In this document: piece after piece, positions 26,356 through 33,969 of the stretch
Layout: each line of letters opens with the position of its first letter
How positions within the stretch are numbered: the stretch's first letter is position 1
NCBI GenBank assembly: GCA_015065295.1
Contig: SVQN01000024.1
Span: forward strand, 1-37,029
Origin: Oscillospiraceae bacterium
Lineage (GTDB): Bacteria > Bacillota > Clostridia > Oscillospirales > CAG-272
Direction: 5' to 3'
Length of the DNA: 37,029 bases
The notes under the pieces: model-generated
What the model was told of the DNA's origin: nothing
The model's input: the letters and a program-made list of their open reading frames with translations, nothing else
The model's database searches: none
Program-made: the position numbers and the translations under genes

Positions 26356-27789
26356 TTACTTGGTGATTTCCGGCAGCTTCAGCGCGGATTCCGGATGATT
26401 CAGAATGATGAATCCGCCGTGGTTGACCGGATCGGCGCGGTTTGCGGGGACCTTGTTTCCGGCTCCGTCGGTGTAGATGCCGCCCGCTTCCTCGCAGATA
26501 ATCTGCATGGCGGCGGTGTCCCATTCCTTCATGAAGGAGCCGAAACGGTAGTGGATGTCCGCCGTACCTTCCGCGATCAGGCAGCCTTTGAGACAGCTGC
26601 CCGCCGTGATGGTGTCGGCGATGCGGTCGGCGTTGAGATCGAGCAGGGCTTCGGTCTGCTTGTCGCCGTGGGAACGGCTGGCGGTGATGACGAGCTTATC
26701 CGTACGGTCGGAAACGTGGATGCGGTTTGCCGGATCGAAGACATTTTCCGGAAGTTCGTCAAACGAAATCTTGTAGGAGCCGTGACCTTCCGCCGCATAA
26801 TACAGCAGACGTTTTGCGGGAACGGCGATTACACCGGCGTACACACGGTTGTGGGCTGCGAATCCGATGGAAACGCAGAACTCGCCGTTGCGGTGGATGA
26901 ACTCCTTCGTCCCGTCGAGCGGGTCAAGGATGAACACGCCCGCATTGTTCGAGAGGCGTTCCGGCATCCCGTGCAGATCGGCGGCGGAGGATTCCTCCTC
27001 GGTCAGGATGCTGTATTCGGGATAGCGTTCGCGGAAATACGTCGTCAGCACTTCATTGGATGCGGTATCTGCCGTGGTGAGCGGGGAAGCGTCCTCCTTG
27101 AAGGAAACGTCGTACTTGCCGTCGTAGATTTCCATGATTTTTGCCGACGCGAGCATGGCGGCGTCCAGCATGGAGCGCACCAGTACGGCAGGCTTGCAGA
27201 TGTTTTCGAGTGCGGTGTTCACAAGGATTTCCGCGCATTCGTCGGCGGTGTTTTCCGTTGTGTCGAGGACGATATCCGCGTTTTCCGGGATTTCATACGG
27301 TGCGGAAACGCCGGTGAAGTTGGCGATTTCTCCCGCGAAGGCACGTTTGTACAACCCCTTCGGGTCGCGTGCGGCGCAGACATCCACGGAAGCCTTGACA
27401 TAGACTTCGTAAAAATCCGCTGCTTCGGAAATGATTTCCCGTGCGGTATCGCGGGACTGCTTGTCCGGCGAAATGGTGCAGACGACCACGGTCAAACCGG
27501 CGGATGCCATCGCCTTGGCGAGATACGCGATCCGGCGGAGGTTTTCGTGACGGTCTTCCGCCGAGAAACCGAGTCCTTTGCAGAGTCCGGTGCGGACCGT
27601 GTCGCCGTCGATCATGAACGCGGCACAGCCTTCTTCGGTCATGCGGCGTTCAAACTGCACGGCGATGGTGGACTTACCGGAGCCGGACAATCCGCTCATC
27701 CAGAAGACGGCGGGAACCGATCCGGTGATTTTCCGGCGCGATGCCGCTGTCACACCGGAGTGGTGCGGCGTAATATTGTTAGCGAGCAT
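26356..27789 (-). CDS. CysC-CysQ fusion: APS kinase joined to PAP/PAPS phosphatase
   Basis: 477 aa with two complete enzymes. Residues ~1-200 are APS kinase: Walker [10 protein letters not shown] at 33-41, DGDTVRTGL at 61-69, [18 protein letters not shown] and FTGVSAPYE. Residues ~205-477 are a CysQ-like 3'-phosphoadenosine phosphatase of the inositol monophosphatase superfamily: [16 protein letters not shown] and [16 protein letters not shown], giving all metal-site motifs. The protein can therefore both make PAPS and hydrolyse PAP or PAPS. It is the first gene of the operon, with CGGAG 7 nt before the ATG and a palindrome overlapping the promoter. Whether domains are balanced by ligands cannot be read from sequence. 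Confidence 0.9.
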   Translation of the reverse strand: MLANNITPHHSGVTAASRRKITGSVPAVFWMSGLSGSGKSTIAVQFERRMTEEGCAAFMIDGDTVRTGLCKGLGFSAEDRHENLRRIAYLAKAMASAGLTVVVCTISPDKQSRDTAREIISEAADFYEVYVKASVDVCAARDPKGLYKRAFAGEIANFTGVSAPYEIPENADIVLDTTENTADECAEILVNTALENICKPAVLVRSMLDAAMLASAKIMEIYDGKYDVSFKEDASPLTTADTASNEVLTTYFRERYPEYSILTEEESSAADLHGMPERLSNNAGVFILDPLDGTKEFIHRNGEFCVSIGFAAHNRVYAGVIAVPAKRLLYYAAEGHGSYKISFDELPENVFDPANRIHVSDRTDKLVITASRSHGDKQTEALLDLNADRIADTITAGSCLKGCLIAEGTADIHYRFGSFMKEWDTAAMQIICEEAGGIYTDGAGNKVPANRADPVNHGGFIILNHPESALKLPEITK

Positions 27790-27811
27790 ATTTACTCCGA
27801 TTTTATAATAA

Positions 27812-27838
27812 TTCTATAATATACATTATATTATAGAA
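27812..27838. promoter_or_regulatory. 27-bp palindromic operator candidate over the cys promoter
   Basis: Arms TTCTATAATATA (27812-27823) and TATATTATAGAA (27827-27838) are perfect inverted repeats with a 3-bp centre. It covers the whole -10 box, so a bound protein would block transcription. An Rrf2-type sulfur regulator such as CymR is a plausible binder by analogy only. Confidence 0.65.
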
Positions 27839-27854
27839 CGGTGGGGTGTGTCAA
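27825..27854 (-). promoter_or_regulatory. sigma-A promoter of the cys operon
   Basis: Minus strand TTGACA (27854-27849), 18-nt spacer, TATAAT (27830-27825). Confidence 0.8.
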
Positions 27855-27943
27855 CGGAAGAATGAAAAAAGGGCGAAAAAAATCAAATTTTAGCTGTTTT
27901 TTGAATCCTTTTTCAGGGAAAAAACGGATATCTGGAGGGTTTT

Positions 27944-28273
27944 ATGAAGAAAATGACCATCGGCAGAACGCGGAAAAAATCAATCGCCGAAACACCGGCG
28001 GAGAACAGGGAAGCGGTATCCCGCCGTACGGCGGATGCGGTCATGATTTTCGGCGCGGCCGCCGTGTGCGGGATGCTGGCACTGCCAATGATATCGGAAC
28101 CGGTTCGGGCAAAACCGATCCCGCAGGAAGCCGCGGTGATGGTGATGAGCCGTGCGGTCGGGACACAATCCGCAAAAGAGGAAGTGATCGCGCCGTCGAA
28201 CGCGGAGGACGAGGAATGGAATTTCTACGATTACATCGGCGAGCTGTTTGCCGGGCTGATTTCGGGACGGTGA
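27944..28273 (+). CDS. Small single-span membrane protein upstream of a site-2 protease
   Basis: 109 aa, not recognised as a known family. A basic cytoplasmic N-terminus (~33 aa, rich in Lys/Arg) is followed by one hydrophobic helix (about 33-51) and a ~55-aa outer part that becomes acidic near its end (NAEDEEWNFYDYIGELFAG). GGAGGG lies 4 nt before the ATG. The stop is 1 nt before the next start, so the two are likely translated together. By position it could be a partner, regulator or substrate of the protease, as SpoIVFA is of SpoIVFB in Bacillus, but no sequence similarity to SpoIVFA was seen. Confidence 0.65.
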   Translation: MKKMTIGRTRKKSIAETPAENREAVSRRTADAVMIFGAAAVCGMLALPMISEPVRAKPIPQEAAVMVMSRAVGTQSAKEEVIAPSNAEDEEWNFYDYIGELFAGLISGR

Positions 28274-28274
28274 G

Positions 28275-28784
28275 ATGACGGAGTTCCTCTGGTTTCTGAC
28301 GGCGGTGCTTCTGCATGAACTGGGGCATATCCTGTGCGCACGTCTGCTGGGGATTCCGCTGAACGGATGCTCCGTCCGACCGTGCGGCGCACTGCTGACC
28401 TTCGATTTTTCACGCACTTCCTACTTTCGTGAGGGATGCGTGCATCTGGCAGGTGCCGGAACGGGAATTCTGTCCGCTGTTCTGGCACTCCGTATCTTCG
28501 GGGAACCGGCGGAGGTTTTTGCCGGAATTTCCGTTGTGCTTGCTGCCGTCAATCTGCTCCCCGTGCGCGGCTTTGACGGCGGCGGCGTTCTGCATTGTCT
28601 GCTGTCCGCCGTTCTTCCGCCGGAACTGTCGGAGAAAATCTGCCGTACGGTTTCCCTGACTGTGCTTCTTCTTCTGTGGACGGCGGTTTTATGGGTAGAA
28701 CTGCGCGTCCGCGCGGATGCGGCGATGCTGTGTTTTGTGTTGTATGTGATGATTTTTCAGACGGAAATTGTGAATTTCACATAA
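28275..28784 (+). CDS. Site-2 protease (M50, SpoIVFB-like)
   Basis: Intramembrane zinc metalloprotease, 169 aa, four to six hydrophobic segments. Zinc motif HELGH at residues 14-18 in the first helix; the second ligand motif NLLPVRGFDGGG with Asp101. It contains only the S2P core and is shorter than Bacillus SpoIVFB (about 290 aa), lacking a CBS domain. In Firmicutes such proteins activate membrane-held sigma factors in sporulation or act in stress signalling; which one applies here is not known. It is coupled to the small upstream gene. The trk promoter begins 7 nt after its stop. Confidence 0.82.
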   Translation: MTEFLWFLTAVLLHELGHILCARLLGIPLNGCSVRPCGALLTFDFSRTSYFREGCVHLAGAGTGILSAVLALRIFGEPAEVFAGISVVLAAVNLLPVRGFDGGGVLHCLLSAVLPPELSEKICRTVSLTVLLLLWTAVLWVELRVRADAAMLCFVLYVMIFQTEIVNFT

Positions 28785-28790
28785 ACCGTC

Positions 28791-28819
28791 TTGCAATTTC
28801 CGTGAAAATGTGCTATATT
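28791..28819 (+). promoter_or_regulatory. sigma-A promoter of trkAH
   Basis: TTGCAA (28791-28796), 17-nt spacer, TATATT (28814-28819). The leader of about 100 nt contains repeat copy h. Confidence 0.75.
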
Positions 28820-28865
28820 ATAAAACCATCAAATCTGCACGAACTTATTTATTCTTCACAGATTG

Positions 28866-28923
28866 AAGTTTTTTGAAAGGGGTTTGGGGGAATCTTTTAT
28901 TCAAAAAAGATTCCCCCAAGAAA
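28866..28923 (+). repeat. Operon-flanking hairpin repeat, copy h, in the trk leader
   Basis: AAGTTTTTTGAAAGGGG then GGGGGAATCTTTT with AAAAGATTCCCCC; the T-C in the left arm is matched by G-A in the right arm. The stem ends at 28917, 8 nt before the trkA ATG. It forms an inverted pair with copy i. Confidence 0.9.
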
Positions 28924-28925
28924 CC

Positions 28926-30290
28926 ATGAACATAGTAATCGTCGGCTGCGGCAAGGTCGGATTTGCGCTTGCCAAGCAGCTTTCCGTGGAAAATCACGAT
29001 ATCACGATCATCGACAACAGCGAAAAAGTGATCGAAAAGGCGCAGGAAACGCTGGACGTGATGGTCATGTCCGGCAACGGCGCGGCACTCGACATCCAGC
29101 GGGAAGCGCGGGTGGATGAAGCCGATCTGCTGATTGCCATTACCCATTCGGACGAACTGAATCTGCTCTGCTGCATCGTCGCCAAGCGGCTGGGATGCCG
29201 CCATACAATCTGCCGCGTGCGGAACGCGGACTATATGAATCAGCTTCAGTTCATGCGCGACGACTTCGGCCTGTCGATGACGGTCAATCCGGAATTTGCG
29301 ACCGCGCGGACAATTTTCCGCTTTTTGCAGTTCCCGTCGTTCCTGAAGATCGACTCATTTGCCAAGGGGCGCGTGGAACTGGTGGAACTCAAGATCGCCG
29401 AAGACAGCATTCTGGTCGGCAAAAGCCTTGACAAACTGACGACGGAGCTGCACCTGAAAGTTCTTGTGTGCGTTGTCGAACGGGACAATAACACGTTCAT
29501 TCCGAAGGGGGACTTTGTCCTCCGCGCCGGTGACAAGATCAACGTGACCGCGCCGCGTTCGGAACTGGCGAAGATGATTAAGAAGCTGAACATCAGTACG
29601 CAGAAGATCCGCAACGTCATGATGATCGGCGGCGGCCGGATTGCGGAATACCTTGCGGACGAACTCATCAAATCCGGCGTGGACGTAAAGATCATCGAAC
29701 GCGACCGGGAACGCTGCATGGAACTTGCCGCACGGTACCGGGACGCGTTGGTCATCAACGAAGACGGCTCCAACCACGACGTTCTTCTGGCGGAAGGAAT
29801 CCGCGAGACGGACGCGATCGTCACGCTGACGGGGATGGACGAACAGAATCTGGTGATTTCCCTGTACGCGGAACACGTCGGCGTGCCGAAGACGGTCACG
29901 AAGATGAACCGTATCGAATATGCGGATCTGTTTTCCGACAAGGAACTCGGCAGCACGGTCTGCCCGAAGGAAGTCATCGCGTCCGAAATCATCCGGTATG
30001 TGCGCTCCATTGACAATACCGACGCGTCGATCATCACGCTCCACCGCATTGTCGAAGGAAAGGCGGAGGCGATTGAATTCATTGCCAACGCACAGACGGC
30101 GGGACTGGACACTCCTCTGCGTGACCTGAAACTCAAGAAGAACATTCTGATTGCGTGCATCAACCACAACGGAACGATCATCATTCCGCGCGGTATGGAC
30201 CGGATCTCCTACGGCGACACGGTCATCGTGGTCACGGCGGCGGACGAACCGATTGCCGAACTGAACGATATTTTTGAGGAAGAGGACTGA
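28926..30290 (+). CDS. trkA: Trk potassium uptake regulatory subunit
   Basis: Cytoplasmic NAD(H)/ATP-binding gating protein, 454 aa, with two RCK_N-RCK_C units. The first Rossmann domain starts MNIVIVGCGKVGFALAKQL and the second IRNVMMIGGGRIAEYLADEL near residue 228; each is followed by a TrkA-C domain, the last ending SYGDTVIVVTAADEP. It gates the TrkH channel encoded 16 nt downstream. The ATG at 28926 is chosen because it begins the conserved strand; reading from 28863 would add residues encoded by the hairpin. No Shine-Dalgarno is present (AAGAAACC between stem and ATG). Confidence 0.93.
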   Translation: MNIVIVGCGKVGFALAKQLSVENHDITIIDNSEKVIEKAQETLDVMVMSGNGAALDIQREARVDEADLLIAITHSDELNLLCCIVAKRLGCRHTICRVRNADYMNQLQFMRDDFGLSMTVNPEFATARTIFRFLQFPSFLKIDSFAKGRVELVELKIAEDSILVGKSLDKLTTELHLKVLVCVVERDNNTFIPKGDFVLRAGDKINVTAPRSELAKMIKKLNISTQKIRNVMMIGGGRIAEYLADELIKSGVDVKIIERDRERCMELAARYRDALVINEDGSNHDVLLAEGIRETDAIVTLTGMDEQNLVISLYAEHVGVPKTVTKMNRIEYADLFSDKELGSTVCPKEVIASEIIRYVRSIDNTDASIITLHRIVEGKAEAIEFIANAQTAGLDTPLRDLKLKKNILIACINHNGTIIIPRGMDRISYGDTVIVVTAADEPIAELNDIFEEED

Positions 30291-30306
30291 GCCGGAGTAA
30301 ACGGAT

Positions 30307-31773
30307 ATGAACAAAAAACTTACGTTAAAATACCTCGGCTACCTGATGGTGATCGAGGGGGCTTTCATGATCCCGGCGATGCTGATCGCGCTCATCCGGA
30401 CGGAAACGCCGGCGACGTTCGGATTTGCCGGGACGATTGCCATTCTTCTGGCGATCGGCGGCCCGCTTCTTCTGCTGAAAGCGGAAAACCAGACACTGTA
30501 CGCGAAGGACGGCTTCTTCATCGTCGCGCTGTCATGGATCGTTCTGTCCCTGTTCGGCGCACTGCCGTTCCGGATCAGCGGCGCGATTCCGAGTTTTGTT
30601 GACGCCTTTTTTGAAACGGTGTCGGGCTTTACGACCACCGGGTCGAGTATTCTGACCGAAATCGAGAGCCTGCCGATGTCGATCCTGTACTGGCGCAGCT
30701 TCACGCACTGGCTCGGCGGGATGGGCGTGCTGGTCTTCATTCTGGCGGTGATCCCGAAATCGGCGGGCAGCGGGGTATCCCTGCACATTCTGCGTGCGGA
30801 AAGCCCGGGACCGGTTGTCGGCAAGCTGGTTCCGAAAATGCGGAGTACCGCGCGTCTGCTGTATTCGATTTATATTGTAATGACGCTGTTGGAGTTTCTT
30901 CTTCTGCTGGTCGGCGGAATGCCGCTGTTTGACGCGGTGACCGTTTCCTTCGGTACGGCGGGGACGGGCGGCTTTGCGATTACGAACAACAGCATTGCGG
31001 CGTACGACAGCTATTACCTGCAGGGGGTTATCACCGTCTTCATGCTGCTGTTTTCGGTGAATTTCAATATTTACTTCCTTCTCATGATGAAGGAATTCCG
31101 CGCAGCGTTCAAGGATACGGAGCTGCGGGTGTTCCTCGGCATCGTTGGTATTTCGATTCTCGCCATTGCGGTGAACATTTATCAGACGGGACAGGAACTG
31201 TGTGGAACCTTTTTCAGTGCCCTGCATCACAGCGCATTTCAGGTCTCGACGATCATTTCGACGACGGGCTTTGCGTCGGTGGACTTCAACCAGTGGCCGA
31301 CCTTCTCCAAGATGATCCTGATGCTGCTGATGTTCATCGGTGCGTCGGCAGGTTCGACCGGCGGCGGTATGAAGGTATCGCGCGTGATTATTCTGGGAAA
31401 GTCGATGCTGTCGGAGATCAAGAAGCTGATCCACCCGAGCAGCGTGCGTCTGATCCGCGTGAACGGAAAAGTGGTCAGTCCGGACGTTGTCCACAGCGTC
31501 AACAGCTATCTGGCGGCGTACGTCGCCATTCTGGTGGTGTCCACGCTTCTTCTCTCGCTGGAGAATTTCAGCTTTGAAACGACGTTCTCGGCGGTCGTGG
31601 CGTGCTTCAACAACATCGGCCCCGGCTTTGACATGGTCGGCGCAACGGGAAACTACAGCGCGTTCACGAACTTCGGCAAGCTGGTTCTGTGCGCGGATAT
31701 GCTCCTCGGCCGTCTGGAAATTTTCCCGATCCTGATCCTCTTCAGCCCCTCGCTGTGGAGACGGACGAAGTGA
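30307..31773 (+). CDS. trkH: Trk/Ktr potassium transporter membrane subunit
   Basis: Membrane subunit for potassium uptake, 488 aa. Four pore-loop filter segments are visible in order: SGFTTTGSS, FGTAGTGGF, ISTTGFASVD and NNIGPGFDMVG, each with the conserved Gly. About ten to twelve helices surround them. The C-terminus GRLEIFPILILFSPSLWRRTK is standard. It follows trkA by 16 nt. An inverted hairpin repeat and a large terminator follow. Confidence 0.94.
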   Translation: MNKKLTLKYLGYLMVIEGAFMIPAMLIALIRTETPATFGFAGTIAILLAIGGPLLLLKAENQTLYAKDGFFIVALSWIVLSLFGALPFRISGAIPSFVDAFFETVSGFTTTGSSILTEIESLPMSILYWRSFTHWLGGMGVLVFILAVIPKSAGSGVSLHILRAESPGPVVGKLVPKMRSTARLLYSIYIVMTLLEFLLLLVGGMPLFDAVTVSFGTAGTGGFAITNNSIAAYDSYYLQGVITVFMLLFSVNFNIYFLLMMKEFRAAFKDTELRVFLGIVGISILAIAVNIYQTGQELCGTFFSALHHSAFQVSTIISTTGFASVDFNQWPTFSKMILMLLMFIGASAGSTGGGMKVSRVIILGKSMLSEIKKLIHPSSVRLIRVNGKVVSPDVVHSVNSYLAAYVAILVVSTLLLSLENFSFETTFSAVVACFNNIGPGFDMVGATGNYSAFTNFGKLVLCADMLLGRLEIFPILILFSPSLWRRTK

Positions 31774-31781
31774 ATAGAGGG

Positions 31782-31841
31782 AGTTTCTCGGGGAAAACTT
31801 TTTTGGAAAAAAGTTTTCCCCGAACCCCTTTCAAAAAACTT
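31782..31841 (-). repeat. Operon-flanking hairpin repeat, copy i
   Basis: CGGGGAAAACTTTTTT with AAAAAAGTTTTCCCCG, then AACCCCTTTCAAAAAACTT. It reads against trkH, 8 nt after its stop. Confidence 0.9.
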
Positions 31842-31853
31842 CAATCTGGGAAA

Positions 31854-31945
31854 AAAGACAAAGTTTGTGCAAATTTGGTGTAGAAACTGTCTGTACGATT
31901 GACAGACGGTTTTTCTTACAGAAAATCTGCACAAACTTTGTCTTT
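31854..31945. terminator. Nested bidirectional terminator between trkH and the YbjQ gene
   Basis: Outer arms AAAGACAAAGTTTGTGCA (31854-31871) and TGCACAAACTTTGTCTTT (31928-31945) are perfect 18-bp inverted repeats. Inside, AAACTGTCTGT (31884-31894) pairs with ACAGACGGTTT (31902-31912) followed by TTTC. A and T runs flank both sides. Confidence 0.8.
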
Positions 31946-31956
31946 CTTTTTTGGTG

Positions 31957-31976
31957 AAAAGTTTTTCCCCGCGAAA
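31957..31976 (+). repeat. Half copy of the operon-flanking hairpin repeat
   Basis: GAAAAGTTTTTCCCCGCGAA matches only the right arm and tail of the element; no left arm is present. It lies 8 nt from the end of the YbjQ-family gene. Confidence 0.5.
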
Positions 31977-31984
31977 CATCATGC

Positions 31985-32296
31985 TTACTTAAACTTTACA
32001 GCCGTGCCATAGACGATGACTTCCGCCGCGCCCTGCATGACGGCTGAGGAAGCGTAACGGATGTTGACGACGGCATCCGCGCCGAGAGCTTCCGCTTCTT
32101 CGACCATGCGTTTGGTGGCGAGCGCACGCGCTTCGTTCATCATTTCGTTGTAGGCCTTCAGTTCGCCGCCGACCAGCGTTTTGAAGCTCTGCGCGATGTC
32201 CTTTCCGATGTGTTTGGACTGGATCGTACTTCCTTTGACAAGGCTCAGGGTTTCCAGTTCCTTTCCGCTGATGTAATCAGTATTGACTAAGATCAT
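31985..32296 (-). CDS. YbjQ/UPF0145 family protein
   Basis: 103 aa. Matches the small YbjQ-type family (PF01906, named heavy-metal-binding from structure), which forms ring-shaped pentamers of unknown function. Family segments are ILVNTDYISGKELETLSLVKGSTIQSKH, GGELKAYNEMMNEARALATKRMVEEAEALGADAVVNIRY and a final AEVIVYGTAVK. The ATG at 32296 is preferred over a GTG nine bases earlier because GAAAGG is 8 nt from it. It overlaps the end of the preceding gene by 20 nt and is last in a four-gene operon. Confidence 0.85.
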   Translation of the reverse strand: MILVNTDYISGKELETLSLVKGSTIQSKHIGKDIAQSFKTLVGGELKAYNEMMNEARALATKRMVEEAEALGADAVVNIRYASSAVMQGAAEVIVYGTAVKFK

Positions 32297-32501
32297 CTTC
32301 TTCACCTTTCTTTATTTCACGGATTCGTTCGATACAGACGGCGATCATCAGGATTGCCAATGCCAGCGGGATGATCCCGAGGAGGTATTTCCATACCCCG
32401 TCAAGCATGGAGATCAGAAAGCCGAAGTATACAACATAATACAGGATCATGATTACCGTAATCACGATCGGTGCGATCATTTTTCGGTTATGGGATTTCA
32501 T
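32277..32501 (-). CDS. Small two-span membrane protein
   Basis: 74 aa, not assigned to a family. Basic start MKSHNRKMI, two hydrophobic helices (about 8-30 and 36-57) with a short connection SMLDGVWK, and a charged tail. The start at 32501 overlaps the preceding stop as ATGA, which favours it over a longer reading; AGGA lies 6 nt upstream. By position it may anchor or assist the SPFH protein of the same operon. Confidence 0.7.
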   Translation of the reverse strand: MKSHNRKMIAPIVITVIMILYYVVYFGFLISMLDGVWKYLLGIIPLALAILMIAVCIERIREIKKGEEDDLSQY

Positions 32502-32701
32502 TCTTTTCCTGTCTCCTCTCCGTCGCGTTCGTCTTCGAGACGGCTTTTTTTCTTCCGTTTCCGGACGCATTCCGTCAGAAGATATTCGATCTGTCCGTTC
32601 AGGGAGCGGAAATCATCCTCCGCCCACGCCGCCAGTTCGTCGTAGAGCGTTTTCGATAACCGGAGGGGAACCTGTTTTTTCTGATTGTCCTTGTCCGCCA
32701 T
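32498..32701 (-). CDS. Ribbon-helix-helix (Arc-like) DNA-binding protein
   Basis: 67 aa. Residues 10-46 (KQVPLRLSKTLYDELAAWAEDDFRSLNGQIEYLL) form the beta strand plus two helices of the Arc/MetJ fold; the tail is highly charged. Such proteins dimerise and insert the strand into DNA at inverted repeats. It starts 1 nt after the SPFH stop and overlaps the next gene by 4 nt. A perfect palindrome in the operon's leader (33764-33780) is a candidate site for autoregulation. Confidence 0.8.
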   Translation of the reverse strand: MADKDNQKKQVPLRLSKTLYDELAAWAEDDFRSLNGQIEYLLTECVRKRKKKSRLEDERDGEETGKE

Positions 32702-32702
32702 A

Positions 32703-33740
32703 TCAATAAATCGAACCGGTATTGACGATCGGCTGGGCGTCCTTGTTGCCGCAGAGAACGACGAGGAGGTTGGCGACCATCTGTGCCTTGCGTTCGTCGT
32801 CGAGGTCGCAGATGCCTTCCTTGTTGATCTTGTCGAGTGCCATCTGCACCATGCCGACCGCGCCGTCCACGATCATCTTGCGCGCGTCAATGATTGCCGA
32901 TGCCTGCTGACGCTGGAGCATGACCGCCGCGATTTCCGGCGCGTACGCGAGGTAAGTGATCCGCGCTTCCACGATTTCCAGACCGGCGAATTCGACTTTT
33001 TCGCTGATTTTTTCGCGGATTCTCGCCGCTACCACTTCGCTGGAGCCGCGCAGACTTCCTTCGTCCGCGATGCCGTCGCCCGTCGTGTCGATGCCGGGAG
33101 CAACGTCGTAGGGGTAAATCCGAACGATTTCACGGAGGGCACTGTCGCACTGGAGGGAGAGGTATTCCTTGTAGTTGTCCACATTGAACACCGCCTTGGC
33201 CGTGTCCACCACGCGCCACATGACCGCGATGCCGATTTCGACCGGGTTGCCGAGACAGTCATTGATCTTCTGACGGTTGTTGTTCAGGGTCATGACCTTG
33301 AGGGAAATCTTGTTGCTGACCGCCGTGTTGACCGTGGTCGTCGTACCGTTGACGATGGAGGTATTGGAAACATCGCCGCTCTGCTTCAACTGCGTCTTTG
33401 CCGCCGGATTCACGGAGACGCAGAACGGGTTTACAAAGAAGAATCCTTCCGACTTCACCGTGCCGACGTAACGGCCGAACAGGGTGAGAACCAGTGCTTC
33501 GTTCGGACGGATGACCTTCAGTCCGAGCCACCAGATCCAGCCGACGCAGACGTAGAGCAGGCAGATAACGAATCCGATGACACCGACGGCAACGAGAGAG
33601 TTCACATGGCTCTCCATTCCCATTGCCGAAAATACGATACCGAAAATGGCCGCGATGTAGACCAGAATGGATGCGATCAGCACCTTCCAGCCTTTTTTCG
33701 GAGTCAGAACCTTTTCTTCAATCGTGAGAGAGTTTTTCAT
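32703..33740 (-). CDS. SPFH/Band 7 (prohibitin-like) membrane protein
   Basis: 345 aa. Two hydrophobic helices (about residues 18-41 and 48-75) precede the SPFH domain, which begins LKVIRPNEALVLTLFGRYVGTVKSEGFFFVNPFC and continues through VMWRVVDTAKAVFNV and the helical LEIVEARITYLAYAPEIAAVMLQRQQASAIIDARK. SPFH proteins form large ring or cage assemblies that organise membranes and proteases. The stop is 1 nt from the next start. A consensus promoter lies at 33789-33817 and AAAGGA lies 10 nt before the ATG. Confidence 0.9.
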   Translation of the reverse strand: MKNSLTIEEKVLTPKKGWKVLIASILVYIAAIFGIVFSAMGMESHVNSLVAVGVIGFVICLLYVCVGWIWWLGLKVIRPNEALVLTLFGRYVGTVKSEGFFFVNPFCVSVNPAAKTQLKQSGDVSNTSIVNGTTTTVNTAVSNKISLKVMTLNNNRQKINDCLGNPVEIGIAVMWRVVDTAKAVFNVDNYKEYLSLQCDSALREIVRIYPYDVAPGIDTTGDGIADEGSLRGSSEVVAARIREKISEKVEFAGLEIVEARITYLAYAPEIAAVMLQRQQASAIIDARKMIVDGAVGMVQMALDKINKEGICDLDDERKAQMVANLLVVLCGNKDAQPIVNTGSIY

Positions 33741-33763
33741 AATAATTTGTCCTTTCTTGAATT

Positions 33764-33780
33764 GATATCATTTTGATATC
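33764..33780. promoter_or_regulatory. Operator candidate: GATATCA palindrome in the SPFH leader
   Basis: GATATCA (33764-33770), TTT, TGATATC (33774-33780): perfect 7-bp arms. It starts at or just after the expected transcription start, where a bound repressor would block transcription. The co-transcribed ribbon-helix-helix protein is the natural candidate binder. Confidence 0.5.
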
Positions 33781-33788
33781 GCAATTAT

Positions 33789-33817
33789 ATTATATACGAT
33801 TCGGGAGATTTTGTCAA
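33789..33817 (-). promoter_or_regulatory. sigma-A promoter of the SPFH operon
   Basis: Minus strand TTGACA (33817-33812), 17-nt spacer, TATAAT (33794-33789); a perfect consensus promoter. Confidence 0.9.
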
Positions 33818-33846
33818 TATAAAAAAATAAAAATCTTTCCCAGATT

Positions 33847-33907
33847 AAAAAGGTTTTTGGAAGGGGTTCGTGGAAACCTTTTTCCTCAAAAAAGGTTTCC
33901 CCGAGAT
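33847..33907 (+). repeat. Operon-flanking hairpin repeat, copy j
   Basis: AAAAAGGTTTTTGGAAGGGG then GGAAACCTTTTT with AAAAAAGGTTTCC. It lies 62 nt before the M14-like gene and reads with it. The first segment carries GG, as does the right arm, so both changed along with the left arm. Confidence 0.88.
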
Positions 33908-33969
33908 AGCATATCCAAGTCTCCCCCCGCATACAATCGAGCAAATCTATTGTGAACAGGGGAAGAACA

